This document shows, piece after piece, positions 36,485 to 44,861 of a stretch of 64,000 nt of DNA. This DNA is from Defluviicoccus sp046348835 (GTDB taxonomy: Bacteria > Pseudomonadota > Alphaproteobacteria > Rhodospirillales > Defluviicoccaceae). The notes under the pieces are model-generated. The model did no database searches. It had not been told where the DNA came from and saw only the letters and a list, made by a program, of their open reading frames with translations. The stretch covers positions 248,001 to 312,000 of the forward strand of contig JAXMDM010000004.1 in assembly GCA_046348835.1 (NCBI GenBank). Reading direction: 5' to 3'. A program made the position numbers and the translations under genes. How positions within the stretch are numbered: position 1 is the stretch's first letter; each line of letters opens with the position of its first letter.

Positions 36485-37774
36485 GTGGCGGAAGCCGGCG
36501 CGGGGCTGCCGTCGGTCTTCGTTGCCGGCGCCAATCAGCGGACGGCGTCGCTGTCGCTCAGGGACCGGCTGTTCGTCGAAGAAGGGAGGGTGCCGGCCGT
36601 CCTGACCCGTTTGCACGAAGCGGCGATCCCGGAAGCACTGCTGCTGGCGACCTGTGATCGGGTGGAGGTGGTCGGCATGGCCGCCGATCCGCTGGCGGCC
36701 GCCGATCGCGCCCTCGACGCATTGGCCGATGAGGCGGCGCTGACCCGGACCGACCTGGCCGGCCAGGTCTACCGACTGGCGGGCAAGGCGGCGGTCCGCC
36801 ACGTCTTCCGTGTGGCCGCCTCGCTGGAGTCGACGGTCATCGGCGAGCCGCACATCCTGGCCCAGATCAAGGGCAGCCTGCAGGCCTCGCGGGTCTGCGG
36901 TTGCTGCGGCGCCGGCCTCGAGACGCTGATCCAGGCGGCCCTGGCGACGGGCAAGCGGGCCCGCAGCGAGACCGGCGTCGGCCGCCGCCCGGTCTCCGCC
37001 GCCGCCGCCGCGATCGAGCGGGCGAAGGGCGTGCATGGTGACCTTGCCACCGTCAGTGCGCTGGTCGTCGGCATGGGCGAAATGGGCGAGCTGATCGCCA
37101 CGGCGCTGCAGGGGGCCGGGCTGGTCCGGATCAGCGTGACCCATCCGCGGGCCGGCCGCGCCGAGGCGGCGGCCCGGGCCCTCGGCGCCCACGTAGTGCC
37201 GTTTGCCGACCTGGCGGATGCGCTTGCCGGCACCGATATCGTCGTCGGCAGCCTCGGTGCCCGCCAGCCGGCGATCACCTATGACGCGATGCGGGCAGCG
37301 CTGAAGCGACGGCGCCAGCGGCCGATCCTGGTGCTGGACGTGGCGGTACCGGCGGATGTGGACCCGGCGGTGGATCGGCTGGAAGCGGCCTTTCTTTATA
37401 CCTTCGACGACCTGGAGCGGCTCGCCGAGGACGGCCGGCAGTCGCGGGCGGCGGCGGCAGCAGCGGCGGCGGCGCTGGTGGACGAGGCGATCGCCGGCTA
37501 TCTCTCCGACCGGGTCGAGCGGCTGGCGGTGCCGATCCTGACCAGGCTGCGCGAGCGCTTCGAGGCGCAGCGGCTGGCGGCTCTCGGCGATGCCGGGGGA
37601 GACGCCGACAAGGCGACCCGGCTGCTGGTCAACCGCCTTCTGCACCTGCCGACCCGGGCGCTGCGCCGGATGGCGACGGCCGCCGGCGACGATCCGCAAA
37701 CGGAGCTGGCCCGGCTGGAGGCGCTGCTGCAACGGTTGTTCGATGCCGGCGAAGAGGACGATGAACGACGATGA
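36485..37774 (+). CDS. hemA: Glutamyl-tRNA reductase (HemA, C5 pathway)
   Basis: The protein has 429 residues and starts with GTG at 36485. It reduces glutamyl-tRNA to glutamate-1-semialdehyde, the first step of C5 tetrapyrrole synthesis. Seen are the catalytic Cys57 in LLATCDRVEVVG (consensus STCNRTE), SLESTVIGEPHILAQIKGSL and an NADPH-binding ALVVGMGEMGELIA. A C-terminal dimerisation helix ends RLEALLQRLFDAGE. Asn is replaced by Asp beside the Cys, and the CGCCGAGLETLIQAA segment is unusual, so the protein is divergent. It overlaps prfA by 4 bp. GluTR is unexpected in an alphaproteobacterium. Confidence 0.88.
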   Translation: MAEAGAGLPSVFVAGANQRTASLSLRDRLFVEEGRVPAVLTRLHEAAIPEALLLATCDRVEVVGMAADPLAAADRALDALADEAALTRTDLAGQVYRLAGKAAVRHVFRVAASLESTVIGEPHILAQIKGSLQASRVCGCCGAGLETLIQAALATGKRARSETGVGRRPVSAAAAAIERAKGVHGDLATVSALVVGMGEMGELIATALQGAGLVRISVTHPRAGRAEAAARALGAHVVPFADLADALAGTDIVVGSLGARQPAITYDAMRAALKRRRQRPILVLDVAVPADVDPAVDRLEAAFLYTFDDLERLAEDGRQSRAAAAAAAAALVDEAIAGYLSDRVERLAVPILTRLRERFEAQRLAALGDAGGDADKATRLLVNRLLHLPTRALRRMATAAGDDPQTELARLEALLQRLFDAGEEDDERR

Positions 37775-38847
37775 CGAATTTCGACGAGCGACTGGGGCGG
37801 GTCGTCGACCGCTATAACGATCTCGCCACCCGTCTGGCCCAGACGCAGACGACCCTGCCCGAGAACTTCGTCCAGCTCAGCCGCGAGTATGCGGAACTGG
37901 CGACGGTCGTGGAGGCGATCGCCAGCCTGCGCAAGACCAGGGCCGAGATCGTCGAGCTGGAGCAGATGGCCGACGACCTGGAGGGCGACGCCGAGATGCG
38001 CGATCTCGCCCGCGCCGAGGCGGGTGACTTGAAGCGGGTTCTGCCGGATCTCCAGCACCGGCTGCAGCTGCTGCTGTTGCCGAAGGACGTGGCCGACGAG
38101 AAGAACGCCATCATCGAGGTTCGCGCCGGCACCGGCGGCGAGGAAGCGGCGCTGTTCGCCGCCGACCTGTTTCGCATGTACCAGCGCTACGCCGAACTGC
38201 ACCGCTGGCAGTTCGAGGTGATGAGCGTCAGCGAGACCGGGATCGGCGGCTTCAAGGAAGCCACCGCGACCATGGCCGGGCAGGGGGTGTTCGCCCGGCT
38301 GAAATACGAATCCGGCGTCCACCGGGTGCAGCGGGTGCCGGAGACCGAGGCGAGCGGCCGCATCCACACCTCGGCGGCGACCGTCGCGGTGCTCCCCGAG
38401 GCGGAAGAGGTGGACGTCCACATCGACGACAAGGATCTGCGGATCGATGTCTACCGCTCGAGCGGGCCGGGGGGACAGTCGGTCAACACCACCGATTCGG
38501 CGGTGCGGATCACCCACCTCCCCACCGGCATCGTCGTTACCCAGCAGGACGAGAAATCGCAGCACAAAAACCGGGCCAAGGCGATGAAGATCCTTCGCGC
38601 CCGCCTTTACGAACTGGAGCGCGAACGGCTCGCCAGCGCCCGCGCCGCCGACCGGCGCAGCCAGGTGGGCTCCGGCGACCGTTCGGAGCGCATCCGCACC
38701 TACAACTTCCCGCAAGGCCGGGTCACCGACCACCGCATCGGCTTGACCCTGCACAAGCTCGACCGGGTCCTCGACGGCGAACTCGACGAGATCCTCGACG
38801 CCCTCATCGCCGACGATCAGGCGAGGCGGCTGGCGGAGGAGGGATGA
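37771..38847 (+). CDS. prfA: Peptide chain release factor 1 (RF1)
   Basis: A 358-residue factor for UAA/UAG termination. It has VRAGTGGEEAALFAADL, SGVHRVQRVPETEASGRIHT (the PxT-type recognition context) and the catalytic SSGPGGQSVNTTDSAVRITH with GGQ. The gene overlaps hemA and prmC by 4 bp each, which links it to its own methyltransferase. Confidence 0.97.
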   Translation: MTNFDERLGRVVDRYNDLATRLAQTQTTLPENFVQLSREYAELATVVEAIASLRKTRAEIVELEQMADDLEGDAEMRDLARAEAGDLKRVLPDLQHRLQLLLLPKDVADEKNAIIEVRAGTGGEEAALFAADLFRMYQRYAELHRWQFEVMSVSETGIGGFKEATATMAGQGVFARLKYESGVHRVQRVPETEASGRIHTSAATVAVLPEAEEVDVHIDDKDLRIDVYRSSGPGGQSVNTTDSAVRITHLPTGIVVTQQDEKSQHKNRAKAMKILRARLYELERERLASARAADRRSQVGSGDRSERIRTYNFPQGRVTDHRIGLTLHKLDRVLDGELDEILDALIADDQARRLAEEG

Positions 38848-39764
38848 ACGAGGACCGGCCGCCGCCGTTGCTGGCCGCGGCGCTGGCCTGGACGCGGCGG
38901 CGACTGGCGACGGCGGGAATTCCGACCGCGGCACTCGAGGCACGTCTCCTCGTCGGGCGGGCGGCGGGCATCCGGCCGGACGGCCTGGTCGCACCGCGCG
39001 CCGACGCCCCGTTGTCGGCGGAGGCCGCGGCCCGGTTGGCCGACCTGGTCGGCCGCCGCCTGGCGCGAGAACCCGTCGCCTATATCTTGGGCGAGAAGGA
39101 GTTCTGGAGCCTGCCCTTTACCGTCGACCGCAGCACCCTCATTCCGCGACCCGATTCCGAGACCCTCATCGAGGCGGCCCTCGGCTTCATCGGCAGTGGC
39201 GGCGGGCGGCCCCGTCGCGTCCTCGATCTCGGCACCGGCAGCGGCTGCCTTCTTCTCGCTCTCCTGCACGCGCTCCCCACCGCGACCGGCGTTGGCGTCG
39301 ACATCTGCGCCGACGCCTTGCGAATCGCCCGCGCCAACGCCGATCGGCTCGGCTTCGGTTCGCGGTCGGCCTTCGTCTGCGGCGACTGGGCCGAGGCCAT
39401 CGCCGGCCGGTTCGACATCATCCTCGCCAATCCGCCCTATGTCGCCGCCTCGGAATGGCCGGCCCTGGCGCCGGAGATCCGCGTCTGGGAACCGCGCCGG
39501 GCGCTCCTGGCGGAGGCGGAGGGGCTGGCCGCGTACCGCCGGTTGTTGCCGGCTGCCGCCCGATTGCTGGCCCCCGACGGCGCCGCCTTTCTCGAAATGG
39601 GTGATACCCAGGCATCGCCCATCGCTCGGCTCGCCGCCGAGGCGGGCTTTCCCCGCGTCGACGTCGTCCGCGATCTGGCCGGGATAGCGCGTTGCGTGCA
39701 AATAACCGCAGCGGACGGCGCGGTTGCGAAGAAAGGTCTTGGAAGCCCGGCGCTTCCCGTTTAA
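38844..39764 (+). CDS. prmC: Release factor glutamine methyltransferase PrmC
   Basis: This 306-residue enzyme methylates the Gln of the GGQ loop of RF1/RF2. It shows YILGEKEFWSLPF and STLIPRPDSETLIEAAL, motif I VLDLGTGSGCLLLALL, and the NPPY active site in IILANPPYVAASEW. ATG at 38844 overlaps the prfA stop. Confidence 0.95.
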   Translation: MNEDRPPPLLAAALAWTRRRLATAGIPTAALEARLLVGRAAGIRPDGLVAPRADAPLSAEAAARLADLVGRRLAREPVAYILGEKEFWSLPFTVDRSTLIPRPDSETLIEAALGFIGSGGGRPRRVLDLGTGSGCLLLALLHALPTATGVGVDICADALRIARANADRLGFGSRSAFVCGDWAEAIAGRFDIILANPPYVAASEWPALAPEIRVWEPRRALLAEAEGLAAYRRLLPAAARLLAPDGAAFLEMGDTQASPIARLAAEAGFPRVDVVRDLAGIARCVQITAADGAVAKKGLGSPALPV

Positions 39765-39842
39765 TGTCAAAGCAGTGGCCGAATGGGCCGCGTAGGTTGC
39801 GCCGCAAGGCGCCGTTGATCCGTAACAAGCCCTGCTGCTCGT

Positions 39843-39864
39843 GCCCGCACACGCTTGTGTGGGC
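39843..39864 (+). other. RNA hairpin between prmC and the DUF4167 gene
   Basis: GCCCGCACA pairs with TGTGTGGGC (nine pairs, one G-U) over a CGCT loop in an otherwise unassigned 180-bp region (39765-39944). The following AAACCC is not a T-run, so this is not a canonical terminator. It could be a processing or attenuation structure. Confidence 0.35.
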
Positions 39865-39944
39865 AAACCCAGGCATGGGAGTTGCCTGATCTTGTAGGGC
39901 TGCAGGTGCTATGGATCGTCCATCAATACACGTCTATTGGTGCA

Positions 39945-40325
39945 ATGAAACACAATCCAAACGTCAGACGGGGGCGTAACCGCGGCAACGGAAAACGCTA
40001 TATTCCCCTTCGGAATCAAACGTTTGAAAGTAATGGACCGGACGGAAAAATTCGGGGTACGGCGCAACAGGTGTACGAGCGGTATCTCGCCCTCGGCCGC
40101 GATGCGTCTTCCTCCGGCGATCCGATAACCGCCGAGAGCTTTTTTCAGCACGGCGAACATTACTACCGGATGTTGCATGCGGCGGAGGCGGCGGAGGCCG
40201 AACGGGCCGCCGAGCGGATGCGCCGTTTCGGGGGTGCCGAGGGGCAAGGGGGGGGCGAGTCGATTCCGGTCGAGGCCGTTCCCGACGAAGCTTCGGACGA
40301 AGGCGCCGAGGAATTCAACTTCTGA
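39945..40325 (+). CDS. DUF4167 family protein
   Basis: A 126-residue protein with the DUF4167 signature. The basic N-terminus has RRGRNRGNGKRY, followed by NQTFESNGPDGKIRGTAQQV and YERYLALGRDASSSGDPI, then AESFFQHGEHYYRML. The tail is acidic (DEASDEGAEEFNF). The RNA-binding-like basic head and conserved place after prmC in alphaproteobacteria suggest a ribosome- or RNA-linked role, which is unproven. ATG at 39945. Confidence 0.88.
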   Translation: MKHNPNVRRGRNRGNGKRYIPLRNQTFESNGPDGKIRGTAQQVYERYLALGRDASSSGDPITAESFFQHGEHYYRMLHAAEAAEAERAAERMRRFGGAEGQGGGESIPVEAVPDEASDEGAEEFNF

Positions 40326-40369
40326 AGTCGGCGGCGGCCGTGAACCCGCCGTAGCGGTCGGTTCGCCGG

Positions 40370-40756
40370 TCAGTCCGTGTCGGGATCTGGGGTGAGGGGC
40401 GTCCTGCCTCCAGCCCACTTACGGTCGCCGACTCCGGCCAGTCGCGCCTGCAGTTCCACCGCTCGCGCGGCGGCGGCGAAGTTGTGATCCTCGATCGCCC
40501 GCCGGTACACCGTCTCCAGCTTGCTGAGGAGGATGGCGATGTTGCGGCAGCTGTCGTCCGCCATTTCCAGCTGGAGGGCGGCGATGCGGGCGGCGACGCG
40601 CGGCTGGCGCAACAGACGGTAGCCGGTGTTGCGGGCAGACCGCGGGCAGTAGCCGGCGGCCCGCGCCGCCTGCGCCGCGTTGGCGCATTCGAGGTATATC
40701 CGGCAGAAGCGCTCCTGGCGCGGCTGGAGTCGGGGCGGGCGCGGTATCGGCGGCAT
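40370..40756 (-). CDS. Orphan phage terminase small-subunit-like protein
   Basis: A 128-residue protein. The N-terminal segment reads LQPRQERFCRIYLECANAAQ-AARAAGYCPRSARNTGYRLL and QPRVAARIAAL. This is the helix-turn-helix pattern of terminase small subunits, which bind packaging sites in phage DNA. A helical YRRAIEDHNFAAAARAVELQARLAG follows. No large terminase, portal or other phage gene is near. I prefer ATG at 40756. An upstream TTG at 40792 would add 12 residues. Confidence 0.65.
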   Translation of the reverse strand: MPPIPRPPRLQPRQERFCRIYLECANAAQAARAAGYCPRSARNTGYRLLRQPRVAARIAALQLEMADDSCRNIAILLSKLETVYRRAIEDHNFAAAARAVELQARLAGVGDRKWAGGRTPLTPDPDTD

Positions 40757-40834
40757 AATAGGAATATATACCCTAAACCCGCCTCGGATCAAAGACTTTT
40801 GCGCTGCTCCGGGATGATAACCCGATGGCGATGG

Positions 40835-42031
40835 TCAGGAGACGTAGCGCCGGATCTCTTCCCGAAGCTGCTCCGGCTGGAGGGGGTCGGCGGGAATGCG
40901 GGGAAAGCCGGACAGGAAATAAATCAGATCATCGGGAAACTGAGCTTGGTCCAGCTGAAACGCGATGAACGGCTTGCGGAAATCGCCGGCCACGTAGACC
41001 TCGCGGACGACGTGATCGGAGGCGAAGGCGTTGCGCGAGCACATCAACGCCACCAGCTGGCTGGAGCGGATGGCGCGCACGATCGGGGCGGCATAGCGCT
41101 GCGTCCCGTGACCCCCCGCCTCCCGATCGATCCACACCGAAAAACCGACCCGCTCGATGTGCTCGACGATGCGGTCGACTGAAAGCGTGTCCTGCCGGCT
41201 GTAGGAGACGAAGATCTGCTGGGACAGGGCCTCGTCGTTGGCCGCAGGGGCAGGTCGAGGCGGGGTAGCCGGGGAGGGAGCCGTCGACGAGGCTGCCCTG
41301 TCTGCCGCCGCCCGAGTTCGCCGCCGCCGTATGCCGACGATGACGAGTCCGGCGAAGAGCAGGAGGCCACCGACAGCGCCCCATGGCCACAGGGCGGCGA
41401 GAAAGCTCGCCTCGGCCAGTTTTTGCGGGGGGCCAGGCGGCTCCACGCGGGTGACCGGCCCGCCCGGCACCGGTTCTTGCGCCGAGGGTGCGGGAGCGGT
41501 CGTTTCGTCATGGGCGACCCAGCCTCTGAACACCAGACCGGCCAAAATCAGCAGCGTCACCAGGGCGAGCATCGCCAGGACGTAGGGGCGGCGTCTCGGC
41601 GCCGCCGGCGGCCGGCTCTCCGCCGGGGAAAGAGGTCGTGCCGTTTCCGCTTCCGCCGCAAAGGCTTTCAGCTGTCGGGCCCGGTCGATGATCTGTTTTG
41701 TCGTACGGCTTCGATCGACCGAGAGATCGAATACCTGCAGGTCCCTGAGCCCGGCCGGCCGGTCGCTATCGTCGAGGACGGCGAGAATGAGGCGATCCGT
41801 CGACCAGGCGGAAAGGGCGAGCTTGATCAGCGGGCCGGGATCGACCTCCGCGGCCGCCCGCGCCGACCACAGGGCGAGGACGCACGGTGCCGACCGGGCG
41901 CCATCCCCGGGATCGGTGGCGGAGCCGAGGGTGGCGCGGGTAACGTCCAGGCCGGCCGCTTCCAGGGCTTCGCCCAGTTGCGCCGCCGCCGCCTGGTCGC
42001 CCGCACTAGAGGCCAATAACACATCGGTCAT
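40835..42031 (-). CDS. Membrane protein with a C-terminal TIR domain and a TIR-like N-terminal domain
   Basis: A 398-residue protein. Residues about 1-110 have a TIR-like alpha/beta pattern (TDVLLASSAGDQAAAAQLGE, APCVLALWSA) without a clear catalytic Glu. Helices at about 150-168 and 214-233 span the membrane, separated by a Pro-rich loop. Residues about 272-370 are a recognisable TIR domain: QQIFVSYSRQD, VGFSVWIDREAG, SSQLVALMCSRNAFASDHVV and REVYVAGDF. The Glu at about 344 sits where NADase TIRs have theirs. Whether it hydrolyses NAD, signals or senses is unknown. Its nearest neighbour is the terminase-like gene. Confidence 0.75.
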   Translation of the reverse strand: MTDVLLASSAGDQAAAAQLGEALEAAGLDVTRATLGSATDPGDGARSAPCVLALWSARAAAEVDPGPLIKLALSAWSTDRLILAVLDDSDRPAGLRDLQVFDLSVDRSRTTKQIIDRARQLKAFAAEAETARPLSPAESRPPAAPRRRPYVLAMLALVTLLILAGLVFRGWVAHDETTAPAPSAQEPVPGGPVTRVEPPGPPQKLAEASFLAALWPWGAVGGLLLFAGLVIVGIRRRRTRAAADRAASSTAPSPATPPRPAPAANDEALSQQIFVSYSRQDTLSVDRIVEHIERVGFSVWIDREAGGHGTQRYAAPIVRAIRSSQLVALMCSRNAFASDHVVREVYVAGDFRKPFIAFQLDQAQFPDDLIYFLSGFPRIPADPLQPEQLREEIRRYVS

Positions 42032-42254
42032 GTGCACCCCGCAACGACCGGTCAAGGCGCAAACGTGGCGATAAACCTACCAGTTTCGGGGGCTCGGCAA
42101 AATGGCGAGGTTGCGGCGCTGGCCTGGCCGGCCGATCCACCTCGGGGCGGTCCGTCGATGAGCGCTTGACCTGGGCACCCCGGAAGGGATTGATGGGTCT
42201 ACCGGGCGGCAGACATTTTGGACGGTCATGCGACGGTGTTAACGTCAGGAGGAC

Positions 42255-44861
42255 ATGTTGCCGGCTCCTTATCCGCCGGGTGCTATACCGTCGCCGGACG
42301 CCTGGGCGATTGAACCGGGCGAACCGGGAGGTCTCCTCCGCTCCTACGATCCTCTTCCCGGCGTTCCCGACGAGATGGTTACGACCGACGGCCAGATCCG
42401 CCCCCACTGGCGGCGGTTCGTCGAGGTTCTGGACGGTCTGCCGCATCGCGAATTGTCACGCCGGTGGCGCCTCGCCGGTCGGCTCCTGCACGAGAATGGC
42501 CTGGCGTACAACCTCGCCCCGGCCGCCGGAGATCGCCCGTGGGAGCTGGACTTCGTGCCGATGGTGCTGGATGCCGACGAGTGGCGGCAAATCGAGACCG
42601 GCCTGATCCAGCGGGCGCGGTTGTTGGACGCGATCCTGGCCGATCTCTATGGGCCGCAGAAGCTGCTCAAGACGGGGGCCTTACCGGCGGCGCTGGTCTA
42701 CGGCAATCCTCACTTCCTTCGCCCCTGCCACGGGATCAAGCCCCGCGACGGCACCTATCTGCACGCCTACGCCGCCGACCTCGGCCGCGATGCCGAGGGT
42801 CGCTGGCGGGTGCTGGGCGATCGCACCCAGTCGCCCTCCGGGCTCGGCTATGCGCTGGAGAACCGCATCGTCCTGTCCCGTTGCCTGCCCGAACTCTTCC
42901 GCGTCTGCCAGGTGCACCGCCTCGCCGGCTACTTCCAGACGGCACACGATAACCTGGTTTCGCGGACCAAACGGGAGAGCCCGCGCATCGTCCTGTTGAC
43001 GCCGGGGCCCGACGTCGAGGGCTATTTCGCCCATGCCTACCTGGCGCGGTATCTCGGCTACACCCTGGCCGAGGGGGGCGATCTGACCGTGCGCGACAGC
43101 CGCCTCTACCTGAAGTCGGTGGACGGCCTGAAGTTGGTCGACATGGTCCTGCGCAGGGTCGACGCGGAGGACTGCGATCCGCTCGAGCTACGGGTGGACT
43201 CGCGCTTGGGTGTGGCCGGGCTGCTTCAGGCGGCTCGGGCCAATTCGGTCGTCGTCGCCAACGCGCTCGGCAGCGGGCTGGTGGAGAGCAAGGCGCTGAT
43301 GCGCTATCTGCCGGCGCTGTGCACCCGTATCCTGGGCGAGGAGTTGGCGCTGCCCAGCACGCCCACCTGGTGGTGCGGCCGCGATGACGATCGGGCCACG
43401 GTTGTGGAACGGCTCGACAAGCTGGCGGTGGACGGCGCGTTCATGCGGCGGCCGCTGCTGGCGGCGGGGGAAGCCGCCGTCGTCGGCAGCGACTTGAGCC
43501 GCGAGGGGCGGCAGGCGGTGATCAACAGGCTCGCCAGCCGCGGTCATTATTACATCGCCCAGGAGATGACCCGGCTCTCCACCACCCCGGTGTGGACGCA
43601 CGGCCGCCTGGAGCCGCGGCCCATGTGCCTGCGCGTCTTCCTCGCGGTCACCAATGACGGCTACGTCGTCATGCCGGGCGGCCTGACCCGGGTGGCCGCG
43701 TCGCGGGACGACCATGCCGGCGTTCTGTTCCGCGGCGAGGGCACCAAGGACACCTGGGTCATTTCCAACGAGCCGGTGAACAGCATCACCTTGCTGGGCT
43801 CGCCGCTCAGCTATGCCAAGCCCAAGCGCACCGGCAAGGATCTACCCAGCCGGGCCGCCGACAATCTGTTCTGGCTCGGCCGCTACGCCGAGCGGACCGA
43901 GGACCTGGTCAGGGCGTTGCGGGCGGTGGTCAGCCGGCTCACCGAGGATGCCGCTCCCATGGGCGACCTGCCGGCGGTGCGCTCGGTGCTCAGGGTGCTG
44001 CTGGATCGGGATACCGAACACGCCGCGGCGCCGCGCAACTGGAAGCAGGTGAGGACCAATCCGGCCGCACTCCTCGAGCGCAAGCTGGCGACCCTGATGT
44101 TCGACCCGACCTACCCCTATGGATTGCAGGAGTCCGTCCAACACCTGCACCGCACCGCCTCCCTCGCCCGCGACCGCCTCTCCCTCGACGCCTGGCGGAC
44201 CCTCAGCCGACTGCACGCGCTGGCGACCGGCCGCACCGATGTGGGTGAAGCCTCGGGACGCATCGAGTTCGGTGCCGCGCTGGAGCTGCTGGACGATGCC
44301 GTCCGCTCGCTTTCGGCGTTCAGCGGCATGGAAATGGAGAACATGACCCGCAACCACGGCTGGCGCTTCCTCGACATGGGCCGCCGTCTGGAGCGTGCCC
44401 AACACCTGGCGGAGATTCTCCGCAGCCTGCTGGCGCGCGGCGATCCCCAGGCCGACGGCGGCCTGGTGCTCATCCTTGAGCTGGCCGACAGCATCATGAC
44501 CTATCGCTCCCGCTACCTGACGACGCCGATGGTGCCGCCGGTGATCGACCTCCTCGTCCTCGACGAGACCAACCCGCGATCGATCGCCTTCCAGGTGCGG
44601 GTGCTGGCCGATCACGTCGAACAACTGCCGCGCGACGCCGACCTTTACACCCGTACCCCGCAGCAGCGGGAGGTGCTGCTGCTGCTCACCGACATCCAGC
44701 TCGCCGACATTGCCGAGCTCTGCCATGAGGATCGGGACGGCCGCCGTTCGGCGCTGGACCTGCTCCTCGTTCACATCGTCCGATCGATGCCGCGGCTGTC
44801 GGAACAGATCGGCCGAGACTACTTCAGCCACGCCACCGCCCGGAGGCCGGTCGACCTGTGA
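42255..44861 (+). CDS. Circularly permuted ATP-grasp / alpha-E fusion protein
   Basis: An 868-residue fusion. The N-terminal half (about 1-480) is a circularly permuted ATP-grasp: LARYLGYTLAEGGDLTVRDS, SRGHYYIAQEMTRLSTTPVW, RPMCLRVFLAVTNDGY and VMPGGLTRVA. The C-terminal half (from about 520) is the alpha-E domain: SRAADNLFWLGRYAERTEDL, NHGWRFLDMGRRLERAQHLA. These two families, often separate genes, occur with transglutaminase-like proteins in predicted peptide-modification clusters. ATG at 42255 follows AGGAGG. It overlaps the transglutaminase gene by 4 bp. Confidence 0.9.
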   Translation: MLPAPYPPGAIPSPDAWAIEPGEPGGLLRSYDPLPGVPDEMVTTDGQIRPHWRRFVEVLDGLPHRELSRRWRLAGRLLHENGLAYNLAPAAGDRPWELDFVPMVLDADEWRQIETGLIQRARLLDAILADLYGPQKLLKTGALPAALVYGNPHFLRPCHGIKPRDGTYLHAYAADLGRDAEGRWRVLGDRTQSPSGLGYALENRIVLSRCLPELFRVCQVHRLAGYFQTAHDNLVSRTKRESPRIVLLTPGPDVEGYFAHAYLARYLGYTLAEGGDLTVRDSRLYLKSVDGLKLVDMVLRRVDAEDCDPLELRVDSRLGVAGLLQAARANSVVVANALGSGLVESKALMRYLPALCTRILGEELALPSTPTWWCGRDDDRATVVERLDKLAVDGAFMRRPLLAAGEAAVVGSDLSREGRQAVINRLASRGHYYIAQEMTRLSTTPVWTHGRLEPRPMCLRVFLAVTNDGYVVMPGGLTRVAASRDDHAGVLFRGEGTKDTWVISNEPVNSITLLGSPLSYAKPKRTGKDLPSRAADNLFWLGRYAERTEDLVRALRAVVSRLTEDAAPMGDLPAVRSVLRVLLDRDTEHAAAPRNWKQVRTNPAALLERKLATLMFDPTYPYGLQESVQHLHRTASLARDRLSLDAWRTLSRLHALATGRTDVGEASGRIEFGAALELLDDAVRSLSAFSGMEMENMTRNHGWRFLDMGRRLERAQHLAEILRSLLARGDPQADGGLVLILELADSIMTYRSRYLTTPMVPPVIDLLVLDETNPRSIAFQVRVLADHVEQLPRDADLYTRTPQQREVLLLLTDIQLADIAELCHEDRDGRRSALDLLLVHIVRSMPRLSEQIGRDYFSHATARRPVDL

